Shown piece by piece: positions 1-8,699 of a stretch of DNA of 39,460 nucleotides. Source of the DNA: Rhodocyclaceae bacterium (GTDB taxonomy: Bacteria; Pseudomonadota; Gammaproteobacteria; Burkholderiales; Usitatibacteraceae); contig JADCJC010000116.1 of the NCBI GenBank assembly GCA_020247395.1, positions 1 through 39,460 of the forward strand, given 5' to 3'. The number at the start of each line of letters is the position of its first letter. Within the stretch, counting starts at the first letter, position 1. Under the pieces are notes generated by a model that was not told the DNA's origin, made no database searches, and saw nothing but the letters and a program-made list of their open reading frames with translations. The translations under genes were made by a program, and so were the position numbers.

Positions 1-738
1 CCCAAAGTAAGGTGCGTCGCGCGAGATATCCCAGTCGTTCAAACTTCTCAAGCCAGTTTCAGGGTCCACTGCTAGCCACTCGGCGAGTTTGTTTTTTACT
101 TCCGGCTGCAACGGTGTTTCTTCAACCCATTTCTGCAGAAAGTTAACGCAGCGTTTGTCGGATAACTTGAAGAACAGGTGTTCTGATTTTTTCAACACCG
201 GCGTAGCACCGGTGAGCACTGAGTAGGGATTTTTTAACTCTGCGGGGGAATACACTGCGCCACATACTTCGCAAGAGTCGCCGTACTGATCCTTCGCGCT
301 GCACTTCGGGCACTCGCCTTTGATGAATCGATCGGCGAGAAACATCTCTTTGACGGGGTCAAAGAACTGCTCGATCTCGCGGGACGCGATCAGTTTGTTG
401 GCTTTCAGCGCCTTATAAATTGCCTGCGCTAATTCGACGTTTTCCGCAGAGTGGGTTGAGTGCCAGAAGTCGAAGCTGATATGAAATTGCGGCCACTGTG
501 CAATGTGCTCGGCGGCGACTTTTGCTACCAGCGCCTCAGGCGTGATCCCCTGTTTTTCGGCGTTCAGCATGATCGGTGCGCCATGCGTATCGTCAGCACA
601 AACAAAATGCACTTGGTGCCCCTGCATGCGCTGGAATCGTACCCAAATATCGGCTTGGATGTACTCCATCATATGGCCAATGTGAAACCCGCCATTAGCA
701 TAGGGAAGGGCCGTGGTGACGAAGAGTTTGCGTTGCAT
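1..738 (-). CDS. metG: Methionyl-tRNA synthetase, N-terminal part (cut by window edge)
   Basis: Charges tRNA-Met with methionine in the cytoplasm. The reverse strand reads [20 protein letters not shown] and continues with the class I HIGH-type signature (HIGH of [11 protein letters not shown]), then [12 protein letters not shown] and a Cys4 zinc-knuckle pair (CPKC and CEVC). This is the long zinc-containing MetG form. About 246 residues are present; the KMSKS half lies beyond position 1. The start is the ATG at 738, which gives the usual MetG N-terminus. It is divergent from apbC, as in many Betaproteobacteria. Identification is certain; only the end is missing. Confidence 0.95.
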   Translation of the reverse strand, partial: MQRKLFVTTALPYANGGFHIGHMMEYIQADIWVRFQRMQGHQVHFVCADDTHGAPIMLNAEKQGITPEALVAKVAAEHIAQWPQFHISFDFWHSTHSAENVELAQAIYKALKANKLIASREIEQFFDPVKEMFLADRFIKGECPKCSAKDQYGDSCEVCGAVYSPAELKNPYSVLTGATPVLKKSEHLFFKLSDKRCVNFLQKWVEETPLQPEVKNKLAEWLAVDPETGLRSLNDWDISRDAPYFG

Positions 739-777
739 GTACTGGGCAGTTAGATCAGGAGAGGTAAATCACGAAGG

Positions 778-819
778 GCAGATGACGAAAAGCAGATGAC
801 GAAAAGCAGATGACAAAAG
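778..819. repeat. Short tandem repeat, 14-bp unit, 3 copies
   Basis: The unit GCAGATGACGAAAA occurs at 778-791 and 792-805, with a third, slightly changed copy at 806-819. It lies in the 286-base metG-apbC divergent spacer (739-1024), where I see no gene. No function is evident; slippage is the simplest origin. Confidence 0.7.
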
Positions 820-1024
820 AGCAAATGTAATGCGCTTGGCGCGGTATTCGCGCGCAGTAATTCAACAACGCGTTGGGCACTAAATGTGCAACGTCCCCCG
901 AGGTCACGCAATAATTGCTTAGGCAGTGTGATTGTATCAAGCCTAATCCGTTAAAGATACCAAGTACATCGTATGTCAGAGCGGCAAAGCCGATAAAATA
1001 ACGACTCGAATTTGAGGAAAACAC

Positions 1025-2113
1025 ATGAGTATCACGAACGAACAAATTCTTAATGCACTTCGCGAGCTGATCGATCCGGTCACCGACCAAAACTACGTCG
1101 AAGGCAAGGCCGCTAAGAACATCGTAATTCAGGGTGGCAAGATTGCGCTGGAGATCGCACTAGGATACCCTGCTAAAAGCGTGATCGAGTCTATTCGCAA
1201 GCAGGTGGTGGATCGTCTGATGAAGATCGACGGCGTGGAACATGTTGCGGCAAATGTGTATTCGCGCATCGTCTCACACAGTGCGCAGCGTGGGGTCAAG
1301 CTCAACCCAAACATAAAGAACATTATCGCAGTGGCTTCGGGCAAGGGCGGCGTCGGCAAGTCGACAACAGCGGCGAATCTGGCGCTGGCGCTGGCCGCAG
1401 AAGGTGCCGTCGTGGGAATGTTGGATGCCGATATCTACGGGCCGTCGCAGCCAACGATGTTGGGAATCACCGGCCGCCCGCAGTCGAAGGATGGCAAAAC
1501 AATGGAGGCGATGGAAGGCCACGGCATCCAGGCGATGAGTGTGGGCTTTCTTATCGACCCTGAAACGCCGATGGTATGGCGCGGTCCGATGGTCACGCAG
1601 GCGCTAGAACAATTGTTAAACGAGACACGCTGGAACAATCTCGATTACCTAGTGATTGATCTACCGCCAGGAACCGGTGATATCCAACTCACCTTGGCGC
1701 AAAAAGTGCCCGTCACCGGCGCAGTGATTGTCACGACGCCGCAAGATATTGCGCTGCTTGACGCGCGCAAGGGTTTGAAGATGTTTGAAAAAGTGGGTGT
1801 GCCGATCATCGGTATTGTTGAAAACATGGCAATGCATACTTGTTCGAACTGCGGACATACCGAACACATCTTTGGTGAAGGCGGTGGTCGCCGAATGGCG
1901 TCGGATTACAACGTCGAGTTGTTGGGCTCACTGCCCCTAGATACCAAGATTCGGGTGATGGCAGACAGTGGCAAGCCTACCGTTGTATCGGAACCCGACG
2001 GGCCCGCATCATTAATCTACAAGTCCATTGCGCGAAAATGCGCCGCCAAGATTGCCAAACAGTCGCAGGATCGCTCGGCGATTTTCCCCAAGATCGTCAT
2101 TCAAAACACCTGA
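1025..2113 (+). CDS. apbC: Mrp/ApbC iron-sulfur carrier ATPase
   Basis: A Mrp/NBP35-family P-loop protein of 362 residues, thought to load or carry Fe-S clusters in the cytoplasm. The N-terminal 80 or so residues form the MIP18/DUF59-like domain (ITNEQILNALREL). The deviant Walker A GKGGVGKST follows, then DADIYGPSQP, the PPGTGD motif and a CxxC pair (CSNC) that in this family bridges the cluster. Length is normal. A GAGG ribosome site lies about 7 bases before the ATG. It is divergent from metG. The TPR gene starts 14 bases after its stop. Confidence 0.95.
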   Translation: MSITNEQILNALRELIDPVTDQNYVEGKAAKNIVIQGGKIALEIALGYPAKSVIESIRKQVVDRLMKIDGVEHVAANVYSRIVSHSAQRGVKLNPNIKNIIAVASGKGGVGKSTTAANLALALAAEGAVVGMLDADIYGPSQPTMLGITGRPQSKDGKTMEAMEGHGIQAMSVGFLIDPETPMVWRGPMVTQALEQLLNETRWNNLDYLVIDLPPGTGDIQLTLAQKVPVTGAVIVTTPQDIALLDARKGLKMFEKVGVPIIGIVENMAMHTCSNCGHTEHIFGEGGGRRMASDYNVELLGSLPLDTKIRVMADSGKPTVVSEPDGPASLIYKSIARKCAAKIAKQSQDRSAIFPKIVIQNT

Positions 2114-2127
2114 GCGCTGTGGTCGAC

Positions 2128-2628
2128 ATGTCGCACGACCCATCCGCCGACATCGATCGAGCCATTGCGCTGCGTAAGTCGGGGCAGCATACGGTTGCAC
2201 TGGCGATTTTGCTCGATCTTCTGAGAATTGTGCCGATGGATGCGAGACTGAATTACGAAATCGCGCGCACCTACGACCCGCAGGGGCTTGAAGCAGAGGC
2301 AATTCCATTTTACGAGCGGGCTTTAGAGCTAGGACTTTCCGGCGCGGACCGCTGCGGTGCATTGTTGGGGCTCGGTAGTTCTTACCGCTGTGTCGAACAG
2401 TATGCCGACGCAGTGCGAACGCTGGAGCGTGGCGGCGTGGAGTATCCCGACGCGCCAGAGTTCGATATTTTTTTGGCGCTGGCGTTGTACAACATGGGCG
2501 AATACCGCCGATCAACGCAGTTACTGCTCAACCATGTCGCCAAGTTTCCGGGGAGGGACCGTATTGTGCAATTTCAGCGGGTAATTCACTACTATGCGGG
2601 CCAACCTGATCCACCGTATGAGCGCTAG
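2128..2628 (+). CDS. Tetratricopeptide repeat protein
   Basis: A protein of about 166 residues made of helical TPR-type repeats (for example AEAIPFYERALELGLSG and CVEQYADAVRTLERG). It looks like the short TPR_5-type family, with no signal peptide, so probably a cytoplasmic scaffold. An upstream in-frame ORF exists from 2038, but it overlaps apbC and its first 30 residues have no TPR character. I therefore place the start at the ATG at 2128. Its partner is unknown. Confidence 0.8.
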   Translation: MSHDPSADIDRAIALRKSGQHTVALAILLDLLRIVPMDARLNYEIARTYDPQGLEAEAIPFYERALELGLSGADRCGALLGLGSSYRCVEQYADAVRTLERGGVEYPDAPEFDIFLALALYNMGEYRRSTQLLLNHVAKFPGRDRIVQFQRVIHYYAGQPDPPYER

Positions 2629-2630
2629 CG

Positions 2631-2927
2631 ATGCCCTCCTACTACGTTGGAACAATCCAGGTCACGAATGTCGAAATTTGGCAGCAATATCTCAGCCAAG
2701 TTGGCGCGACTATTAAGGTGTATGGCGGGGAAGTCTTGTTGCGCGGCAGTAGGTACGGTGGCCCCATCTCCGAAGTAAGCTCTGGCAGCCAGCTGATTGT
2801 TGTAGTGCGGTTCGACGATGAAGCCGCGGCGATTCGCTGGCATGAGTCCGCCGAGTACCAGCAGTTGGTGACGGTTCGTGACAATGGTGCGGAGGTCAGC
2901 CTGGTGCTTTACTCCGGAACGGCTTGA
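2631..2927 (+). CDS. DUF1330 family protein
   Basis: A 98-residue protein that begins MPSYYVGTIQVTNVEIWQQY and has the small dimeric alpha/beta-barrel-like pattern of DUF1330 proteins (YYVGTIQVTN ... GGEVLLRG ... LIVVVRFDDEAAAIRWHES.EYQ). The family's biochemical role is not established. The ATG is 2 bases after the TPR stop, so the two are probably cotranscribed. Confidence 0.8.
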   Translation: MPSYYVGTIQVTNVEIWQQYLSQVGATIKVYGGEVLLRGSRYGGPISEVSSGSQLIVVVRFDDEAAAIRWHESAEYQQLVTVRDNGAEVSLVLYSGTA

Positions 2928-2937
2928 TCCCGGCGCT

Positions 2938-2946
2938 TGCTAGAAT
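2938..2946 (+). promoter_or_regulatory. Possible extended -10 promoter of dcd
   Basis: TG-C-TAGAAT lies 43 bases before the dcd ATG, in the spacer after the DUF1330 gene. No good -35 is seen, so it would be an extended -10 promoter. Inference from sequence only. Confidence 0.35.
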
Positions 2947-2988
2947 GGTGCTTGGTTTCCTAAACATAGAATCGAAAGACAACACGCA

Positions 2989-3555
2989 ATGAGCATCAAG
3001 AGCGACAAGTGGATTCGGCGCATGGCGGAAGCGCACGGCATGATCGAACCGTTCGAGGCGGGGCAGGTTCGAGAAGCTGACGGCAAACGTATTGTCAGCT
3101 ACGGCACGTCGAGCTACGGCTACGACATTCGATGCTCGAGTGAATTTAAGCTCTTCACCAATATCAACTCGACGATTGTTGACCCCAAAAATTTTGATCC
3201 GAATTCATTCGTTAATGTGAATGCGGATTTTTGTATCATTCCACCGAATTCGTTTGCGTTGGCGCGTACGGTTGAGTATTTTCGGATCCCGCGCAATGTG
3301 TTGACCGTCTGTTTGGGTAAGTCGACCTACGCGCGGTGCGGCATCATTGTAAACGTCACGCCGTTTGAGCCGGAGTGGGAAGGCTATGTTACGCTGGAGT
3401 TTTCGAATACAACGCCGTTGCCCGCAAAAATCTATGCCAACGAAGGCGTGGCACAAGTGCTGTTCTTTGAAAGTGATGAAGTCTGCGAGACTTCTTACAA
3501 GGATCGCGGTGGCAAGTATCAGGGTCAGAAGGGCGTGACGCTGCCAAAGATGTAG
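2989..3555 (+). CDS. dcd: dCTP deaminase
   Basis: Deaminates dCTP to dUTP, which dUTPase then converts to dUMP for thymidylate synthesis. The protein has 188 residues, the normal length. Recognisable segments are [21 protein letters not shown] at the N-terminus, [12 protein letters not shown], the [11 protein letters not shown] phosphate-binding motif, and [20 protein letters not shown], which carries the catalytic Glu (TLEFSN). The C-terminus [13 protein letters not shown] matches the trimeric deaminase's lid. The order apbC, then dcd downstream is common in Betaproteobacteria. Confidence 0.96.
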   Translation: MSIKSDKWIRRMAEAHGMIEPFEAGQVREADGKRIVSYGTSSYGYDIRCSSEFKLFTNINSTIVDPKNFDPNSFVNVNADFCIIPPNSFALARTVEYFRIPRNVLTVCLGKSTYARCGIIVNVTPFEPEWEGYVTLEFSNTTPLPAKIYANEGVAQVLFFESDEVCETSYKDRGGKYQGQKGVTLPKM

Positions 3556-3605
3556 CATCTGGCTACTGCGCAACCTAATGGCGTCGTTCTCGCTTGTTTG
3601 CTCTC

Positions 3606-3714
3606 ACCGTATTGCCCCATACGGTTGCGTCGCGCACTGCGCTGCGGCCTCGCCCTTAGGTCGCTCGCTACGCCATCCGCAATCGTCTTACGCGGCGACG
3701 GTGAAGAGCCGTCG
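3606..3714 (+). other. Two hairpins in the dcd-gltX spacer
   Basis: In the 195-base gap before gltX, ACCGTAT/ATACGGT (3606-3625, 6-nt loop) and CGACGG/CCGTCG (3696-3714, 7-nt loop) can form stems. Neither is followed by a T-run, so they are not standard terminators. No ORF of note is present. Function unknown. Confidence 0.4.
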
Positions 3715-3750
3715 TGCACTCGTTAGCTCTCTTTCTTCCATCTACCCTAA

Positions 3751-5154
3751 ATGACCATCCGCTCCCGTTTTGCTCCCAGCCCTACCGGCTACCTCCATAT
3801 TGGTGGTGCTCGCACTGCGCTGTATGCGTGGGCATTTGCCCGGCGCTACGGTGGCACCTTCATTTTACGTATTGAGGATACGGATGTGGAGCGTTCCACA
3901 CCCGAGGCAGTTCAAGCCATTCTTGATGGCATGCAGTGGCTGGGTTTGACGCCGGACGAAGGTCCGTTCTATCAGATGCGCCGGATGTCCCGATATAAGG
4001 AGGCTATCGACACGATGTTGGCGGCCGGTACTGCATACCATTGTTATATGTCGGCGGCTGAGCTGGATCAGTTGCGTGAAGCGCAGCGTGCCCGCGGACA
4101 TAAGCCGCGCTACGATGGAACATGGCGTCCGGAGCCGGGAAAAACCCTGCCGCCGATCCCGGCAGGTGTTCAGCCGGTCGTGCGCTTCCGCAACCCCGAG
4201 GAGGGCGTGGTGGCGTGGGAGGATGCGGTCAAAGGGCGCATTGAAATTGCCAACGCGGAACTCGATGACCTCGTCATTGCCCGGGCCGACGGCACGCCCA
4301 CATATAATTTTTGTGTCTGTGTCGATGATTGGGATATGAAGATTACCCATGTCATCCGCGGTGATGATCATGTCAACAACACCCCCCGTCAGATCAATAT
4401 CTTGCAGGCGCTTGGGGCGAAGGTCCCCGTGTATGCACATCTGTCGATGATTCTTGGGGACGATGGACAAAAACTATCAAAACGCCACGGCGCTGTCTCG
4501 GTGATGGAATATCCGGCAAACGGCTACGTGCGCGACGCCGTACTGAACTACCTCGCGCGACTCGGCTGGTCACACGGTGACGACGAAGTGTTCTCGATGG
4601 CGCAGTTTTGTGAGTGGTTTGATCTGGACCACATTACCCCTTCGGCGGCGCAATTCAACACCGAGAAACTGAATTGGCTGAACCACGAATACATTAAGCA
4701 GATGCATGGCGATACGCTAGGCGGAATGCTCCGCCCGTTCCTTCTCAAGGCGGGCTTGGATCCCGCGGCAGGGCCTGATGTAGTGAGGGTCGCTGAGTTG
4801 TTGCGCGACCGCGCGCCTACACTGGTTGAGATGGCGGCTCAAGCGCACTATTTCTACGCCCGCCCCCAAGTTGAGGCGGGCCTGCTGGCGCAGCACTTGT
4901 CGGACGCTGCAAAGCCGGCCGTTGTCTCGTTGGCGGGAAAACTCGCGCATATCGGCTGGACCAAAGCCGACGTTAGTGCGGCGATTAAGGCTGAAGTTGC
5001 CCAATTTGGCTTAAAAATGCCGCAGTTGATGATGCCTTTGCGGGTGTTGCTGACGGGGCAGACGCAGACGCCTGGCGTGGATGCTGTGATCGAAGTGCTT
5101 GGTCGGGAGGAAGTCCTCGCTAGGCTCGAGCGCGCGAATTTGCGCGCAGCCTGA
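3751..5154 (+). CDS. gltX: Glutamyl-tRNA synthetase
   Basis: Class I synthetase that charges tRNA-Glu; 467 residues, full length. The HIGH-type motif is in [18 protein letters not shown] and the KMSKS-type motif is KLSKRHGA. The C-terminal helical anticodon-binding domain runs from about residue 310 to the end. The start ATG precedes [13 protein letters not shown], the standard N-terminus. It sits just upstream of a tRNA-Ala/tRNA-Glu pair. Confidence 0.97.
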   Translation: MTIRSRFAPSPTGYLHIGGARTALYAWAFARRYGGTFILRIEDTDVERSTPEAVQAILDGMQWLGLTPDEGPFYQMRRMSRYKEAIDTMLAAGTAYHCYMSAAELDQLREAQRARGHKPRYDGTWRPEPGKTLPPIPAGVQPVVRFRNPEEGVVAWEDAVKGRIEIANAELDDLVIARADGTPTYNFCVCVDDWDMKITHVIRGDDHVNNTPRQINILQALGAKVPVYAHLSMILGDDGQKLSKRHGAVSVMEYPANGYVRDAVLNYLARLGWSHGDDEVFSMAQFCEWFDLDHITPSAAQFNTEKLNWLNHEYIKQMHGDTLGGMLRPFLLKAGLDPAAGPDVVRVAELLRDRAPTLVEMAAQAHYFYARPQVEAGLLAQHLSDAAKPAVVSLAGKLAHIGWTKADVSAAIKAEVAQFGLKMPQLMMPLRVLLTGQTQTPGVDAVIEVLGREEVLARLERANLRAA

Positions 5155-5188
5155 TTTCGGCTGTTTTTCCGGGCTGTTTTTCTGAGTT

Positions 5189-5217
5189 TTGCAAGTGCAC
5201 GTCCTTCTGGCTATAAT
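5189..5217 (+). promoter_or_regulatory. Strong sigma70 promoter of the tRNA pair
   Basis: TTGCAA (5189-5194), a 17-base spacer and a perfect TATAAT (5212-5217) lie 14 bases before tRNA-Ala. Near-consensus sequence and position fit a stable-RNA promoter. Confidence 0.8.
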
Positions 5218-5231
5218 CATGGTCTTTCCAA

Positions 5232-5307
<76 letters not shown>

Positions 5308-5339
5308 CAGAATTTGCGGCACTGTAGTATGACGATTCC

Positions 5340-5415
5340 GTCCCCATCGTCTAGAGGCCTAGGACATCGCCCTTTCACGGCGGTAACCGGGGTTCGAATC
5401 CCCGTGGGGACGCCA
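5340..5415 (+). tRNA. tRNA-Glu (TTC)
   Basis: A 76-base cloverleaf with encoded CCA. The acceptor stem is GTCCCC/GGGGAC, the T-loop is GGTTCGAATCC, and the anticodon is TTC within CCTTTCA. It is cotranscribed with tRNA-Ala. The prophage integrase gene lies immediately downstream and reads toward it, so its 3' half is the probable integration site. Confidence 0.95.
5377..5415 (+). other. Probable attL core (3' half of tRNA-Glu)
   Basis: Tyrosine-recombinase phages commonly insert in the T-arm and acceptor part of a tRNA gene and rebuild it. Here the tRNA is intact and phage genes begin 120 bases downstream, with int closest. The exact crossover limits cannot be set, because the matching attR copy is not in this window. 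Confidence 0.55.
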
Positions 5416-5433
5416 GCAATACGCAGCAAAAAC

Positions 5434-5467
5434 AACGGCTTGCCTTCGGGCAGGCCGTTTGTTTTTT
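5434..5467 (+). terminator. Rho-independent terminator after tRNA-Glu
   Basis: An 11-bp stem, AACGGCTTGCC/GGCAGGCCGTT with one T-G pair and a TTCG tetraloop, is followed by TGTTTTTTT. It ends tRNA transcription. Because it lies past the tRNA 3' end it may be phage-supplied, restoring the terminator lost on integration. Confidence 0.85.
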
Positions 5468-5507
5468 TGCGTCAAATGCCATATTGCGCCATAGAGTGCT
5501 ATAGAAA

Positions 5508-5527
5508 ATCGGCAAATTATCGGCAAA
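5508..5527 (+). repeat. Paired 9-bp direct repeats near int (possible arm-type sites)
   Basis: ATCGGCAAA occurs at 5508-5516 and 5519-5527, one helical turn (11 bp) apart, between the tRNA and the int stop codon. Position and phasing suit integrase arm-type binding sites. This is inference. Confidence 0.4.
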
Positions 5528-5534
5528 GGTTTGG

Positions 5535-6563
5535 TCATAGTTTTAGCTCTCTCAAAATGTCATCACTCGCGCTTTCGCGCATGTGCATGTATTGCTCTGT
5601 CACTCGGATGGTGCTGTGCCCTGCCCATGTTTTGATAGCCACAATAGGGATGCGTGGATCTGCGGCCAAGTGGCTGAGAAACGTGTGCCGAAAGGTGTGC
5701 AGGCTACCTTTGAGCCCGGCCCGGCGGATGCACCGAGCAGCAACGCGCGAGAGGCTGGATGCGTGGACCCGTGGCAGCACGTACAGGTCACTTTTGCCAT
5801 CCCACGTGCGAAAGTAGGCCAGCGCCTCACGCGCACCCGTGCTGATCGGTACGTCGCGGCCTTCGCCACTTTTGGTGCGCTCTTCGCCGGTGCTGATCAG
5901 GTGTATGGTGCGATCGTCAACGTCTGCCCATTTGAGGTTCAGCAGCTCCTGCCGCCGTGCGCCGGTGCCAGCGTAGAGCATCCATGCGTACTTGTGCCAC
6001 GGCTCGATGGTGCCGGTGTTGTATATACACGCGAGATCGGCGGTGCTAAAAAAGGCAAAGCCTTTGCGATGGTTCAGTGACTTTGGCGCACGCACCAGTG
6101 CGGCGGGGTTGATGGCGATCATGCCCAGCTGGTGGGCGCGGTTGAGTATTGCCTTCAACGTGCGCAGCTCTTTGGTGACGGTGCCTGGTGCGGCATCGGC
6201 ATGGGTGCGGGCGTGTTTGTATCGCTCAACGTCGATCTGCGTGATGCAATCGATCGCGCCGGTGAAGTGGTCAAGCAAATGCTGCTCAACGATCTGCGCC
6301 ACGCGCTGGTGGCTGGCGCGGTATTCGGTGGCGTGCCAGCTCAAGTAGTCACCACAAAAGGCGGCGAAGCTGTGCTGTATTCGTGCGCCGCTGTGCTCGG
6401 CAATGGCAAGCTCACGACTTTTGCGGCGGGTGATTTCTCTGACTTCGGCTTCGCGCAATCGGGCGACAGGCCCGAGGGATTGCGTGCGCGTCTTGCCGTG
6501 TTCGCGCCATGTGATCTCCCAATATTCTGTGCCTGCGCTTGCGCGCTTTCGATACCCTGCCAT
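5535..6563 (-). CDS. int: Tyrosine recombinase (phage integrase)
   Basis: Catalyses site-specific integration and excision. From the chosen start it has 342 residues: an N-terminal arm-binding part, a SAM-like core-binding domain (about 75-155) and the catalytic domain. The active-site set is visible: Arg in TGARRQELL, Lys in RTKSGEGRDVPIS, HTFRHTF (His and Arg), AGHST, and the nucleophile Tyr in EQYMHM. The ORF opens farther upstream at 6641. I prefer ATG 6563 because GGAGG lies 5 bases before it and the protein then begins MAGYRKRASAG, typical of the family. It overlaps the Xis-like gene by 223 bases. Confidence 0.93.
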   Translation of the reverse strand: MAGYRKRASAGTEYWEITWREHGKTRTQSLGPVARLREAEVREITRRKSRELAIAEHSGARIQHSFAAFCGDYLSWHATEYRASHQRVAQIVEQHLLDHFTGAIDCITQIDVERYKHARTHADAAPGTVTKELRTLKAILNRAHQLGMIAINPAALVRAPKSLNHRKGFAFFSTADLACIYNTGTIEPWHKYAWMLYAGTGARRQELLNLKWADVDDRTIHLISTGEERTKSGEGRDVPISTGAREALAYFRTWDGKSDLYVLPRVHASSLSRVAARCIRRAGLKGSLHTFRHTFLSHLAADPRIPIVAIKTWAGHSTIRVTEQYMHMRESASDDILRELKL

Positions 6564-6751
6564 TGTGCCTCCACGTAGCGGTCTAAATCCCCGCGCCGGT
6601 ACATAATACGCCCCATGATTTTTTGCGGCACAAGGCCGCACACCGGGGCGAGTGCGCGGAATTGTGAGGTGCTGACGCCCAAGTAAAGTGCAGCCTCCTC
6701 GATGGTGAGGGTTGGCACTTGGTCGAGCGGACGGACGGCGCGGGGTTTCAC
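6341..6751 (-). CDS. HTH protein, probable excisionase/AlpA-like
   Basis: The first 60 residues form a MerR-like winged helix (TLTIEEAALYLGVSTSQFRAL ... GRIMYRRGDLDRYVEA), as in Xis/AlpA-type directionality factors. It lies directly upstream of int and in the same direction. The start is a GTG at 6751; no better start is present. The last 75 residues (Ala/Ser/Lys-rich, no evident fold) overlap the int N-terminus in another frame, so the C-terminal half is dual-coded. A role in excision is inferred from fold and position. Confidence 0.7.
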   Translation of the reverse strand: MKPRAVRPLDQVPTLTIEEAALYLGVSTSQFRALAPVCGLVPQKIMGRIMYRRGDLDRYVEAQWQGIESAQAQAQNIGRSHGANTARRARNPSGLSPDCAKPKSEKSPAAKVVSLPLPSTAAHEYSTASPPFVVTT

Positions 6752-6773
6752 GTCTTGGCTGCGCTGGTGATGG

Positions 6774-6968
6774 TCATGGCGTCTCCGGCTGCGGGATTGG
6801 CTTGGCGCGGGAGATTATTCCGGCCTTGCCTCTTTCTACAATGGCTAGGCTCATTTTGGCGCTTGCCTCATAGGCCGTATGCGCGTACTTGGAGTAATTG
6901 GTCGTTCCCGTTAGCACTTCGGCCAACCCGTTTAGCCGTTTGGTTAGTGTTGCCTTATCGTTACTCAT
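6774..6968 (-). CDS. Small phage protein, unknown
   Basis: A 64-residue protein starting MSNDKATLTKRLNGLAEVL. Its ATG overlaps the TGA of the ASCH gene (ATGA), which fixes the start and implies translational coupling. The predicted structure is helical (LTKRLNGLAEVLTG, YEASAKMSLAIVE), with no membrane segment and no family I recognise. It is part of the leftward early operon. Confidence 0.6.
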   Translation of the reverse strand: MSNDKATLTKRLNGLAEVLTGTTNYSKYAHTAYEASAKMSLAIVERGKAGIISRAKPIPQPETP

Positions 6969-7663
6969 TGTTTGACTCGTCGAAACGAAATCACCCAAAC
7001 CCAAGGATTCAGCGTCCACGATTCGCGCCCATTTATGGATTCCCATAGCTCCTGAAAGTCGCGTCGGAGAATGTCGTCAGGATCGCTCTCGGGCGGATAT
7101 GTGCCGCGCTCGGGGATGCCCTCGGCTATCGCATCAGCCTCGCTGATGTCCTGCAATCTCTCGACGCGAACACCGGTTACTTCCAATTCAATGCGGCAAG
7201 CCCAGCGGGGCATGTGGATAGATGGTTTGCAGGCTTGCGAAATGTTGTCGTCAAGGTCGATGAACTCGCCAATACCATCGGTAGCTGGATAGCCAATCTT
7301 GTAGCCTTTGCCGGTTTTCCAATCGACGTCGCAGTAATCAACGCCGTCAGCAAAAAACGGTTGAAACGTCTCACGCACCCATAGCCGGTCGCCTACTTGA
7401 CCGTAGGGACAGTCAATATTTGCTACGGTGGTATAGCCGGACAAACCAAACCACTGACCGTCTTGCTCTCGCCACTCGACTATGCCGCCGACGCCATGCC
7501 CTAGTGCCACGGCTGCACTTCCGCCGTTCAAGTAGGCTGACGCATCGTGCAAATCTTTGTCGCGCAGCTTCACCACTCGCCGCGTCATTACCTTCCGCCC
7601 GTCAAATATCGCTTGAACCATCGGCGCGGAAAAGAGAATCGGTCGTTCTTTAACGTCAGTCAT
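6965..7663 (-). CDS. ASCH-domain phage protein
   Basis: A protein of 232 residues with an ASCH-type N-terminus (ERPILFSAPMVQAIFDGRKV, then TRRVVK) and the later motifs GDRLWVRETF and ITGV-like VTGVRVERLQDISEADAIAEGI. ASCH domains have a PUA-like beta-barrel and are predicted to bind RNA or modified nucleotides. Such phage versions are usually labelled only as conserved or morphogenetic. A GTG one codon upstream (7666) is also possible. It overlaps the preceding gene by 8 bases. The function in the phage is unknown. Confidence 0.8.
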   Translation of the reverse strand: MTDVKERPILFSAPMVQAIFDGRKVMTRRVVKLRDKDLHDASAYLNGGSAAVALGHGVGGIVEWREQDGQWFGLSGYTTVANIDCPYGQVGDRLWVRETFQPFFADGVDYCDVDWKTGKGYKIGYPATDGIGEFIDLDDNISQACKPSIHMPRWACRIELEVTGVRVERLQDISEADAIAEGIPERGTYPPESDPDDILRRDFQELWESINGRESWTLNPWVWVISFRRVKQ

Positions 7664-7931
7664 CACACACCGCCTTTCTCGATTTCAATTCCCACTGTTG
7701 GCACCTAGCTTTCGATGCAGCAATCTTGACCATCGCGCCCTTGGCGTAGGCGCTGCTGACGGCCTGCGCGGTGTTTGCGGTGCGCAGCGGGTCAAGCACC
7801 AGTAGCACAAAGAGGCCGCAGGCCAATACGCCGGCGATCATGCAGGCAATAGATGCGGCCACTAGCAGCGACCAGAACTCGCGCGGTGACATGACAATGG
7901 TTCGCGTGTGGATGTGGGCGTAGTCGATCAT
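7656..7931 (-). CDS. Small single-pass membrane protein
   Basis: 91 residues. A cytoplasmic or periplasmic N-terminus (IDYAHIHTRTIVMSPREFW) is followed by a long hydrophobic helix at about 23-46 and a charged C-terminal tail. The ATG shares bases with the TGA of the preceding HTH gene (ATGA), which selects this start over an upstream opening at 8015. It matches no family I know. Early phage membrane proteins can affect superinfection, but nothing here shows that. Confidence 0.6.
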   Translation of the reverse strand: MIDYAHIHTRTIVMSPREFWSLLVAASIACMIAGVLACGLFVLLVLDPLRTANTAQAVSSAYAKGAMVKIAASKARCQQWELKSRKAVCDD

Positions 7932-8206
7932 GCTGCAAATAACTCCCGTTGTAGTGGCACCACGCGTAGTACGCTGACGTTGTTGTGTGTGACGGAGCAT
8001 TCCTTTTTCCCGCACTCTTCAATGGCCGCGCAATCCAGCAACTCACGGACGCGACCGCAGATGCAATTGATTGGCAGCCCGGTGCCGACGCTGATTTCCT
8101 GCCGGGTGCATCGTGGATGGTCGGCGATGTACCCCAACACACGGGCCGATTGCTGGCCCCGCGCAGGAGTGTGGTAATGCGAGATTGACGTGAGAGTGGC
8201 GGTCAT
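7928..8206 (-). CDS. Small winged-helix DNA-binding protein
   Basis: 92 residues with a MarR/ArsR-like winged-helix pattern: ARVLGYIADHPRCTRQEISVGTGLPINCICGRVRELLD, then a wing-like CAAIEECGKKECSV. It has several Cys residues (C33, C49, C51 region and later), which may be structural. It lies in the leftward early operon, 4 bases after the preceding gene, and is coupled to the membrane protein. Its target is unknown. Confidence 0.6.
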   Translation of the reverse strand: MTATLTSISHYHTPARGQQSARVLGYIADHPRCTRQEISVGTGLPINCICGRVRELLDCAAIEECGKKECSVTHNNVSVLRVVPLQRELFAA

Positions 8207-8210
8207 TGCC

Positions 8211-8699
8211 TTACGCTGCTTTCTGCATTTCTGGCAATTCCGGCGGCTCCACGCTGATGATCGTGGTCATGCCGATAAGCTCGCTGGCACGGCCAAGCTG
8301 CGATGCGTCCGGGTACACGCTAACCGTGAACCCAATAATCACGGTGCCACCGTTTTGCGGCGCGATGGTGAATTTGTGCAGCAGCGCCTCCGGGAAGGTG
8401 ATTGGCTTGCCACCCTCTCCCACAATCTTGACGTGCGCTCCAACAAGCTCTGCGTCCCAATGCAGCGGCAATTTCAAGGATGGGTAGCGCACCATCAAAT
8501 CACCGGCCAAGTCCGTCATGCCGGAAGTGTCGAACAGAAACGACTTGAGCGTCGGCGAGAAGACGGCAAGTGCGTCGTTGGTCAAGCCCACTTCACACTT
8601 GATGTCACAAGCCAACACCTCTTTCTCTTTGCCTTCCTTGCGCGGGTTAACATCAAGCACTAGCGCTTTGATTTGGGTCAGTTCGATTTCGAGTCGCAT
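8211..8699 (-). CDS. Unknown protein in the recombination operon
   Basis: 162 residues, starting MRLEIELTQIKALVLDVNPR. It is beta-rich with no catalytic motif that I recognise. The ATG overlaps the recT stop (ATGA), so its synthesis is coupled to RecT. That position suggests a DNA-recombination accessory role, for example a single-strand-binding-like factor, but the sequence itself does not show an OB fold. The role is inferred only. Confidence 0.65.
   Translation of the reverse strand: MRLEIELTQIKALVLDVNPRKEGKEKEVLACDIKCEVGLTNDALAVFSPTLKSFLFDTSGMTDLAGDLMVRYPSLKLPLHWDAELVGAHVKIVGEGGKPITFPEALLHKFTIAPQNGGTVIIGFTVSVYPDASQLGRASELIGMTTIISVEPPELPEMQKAA

Noticed and set aside
460-753. Plus-strand ORF of 97 codons
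   Set aside because: It is antisense to metG, whose protein sequence here is unmistakable.
3556-3750. Possible small RNA or attenuator before gltX
   Set aside because: Hairpins are present, but no promoter or T-run supports a defined RNA gene.
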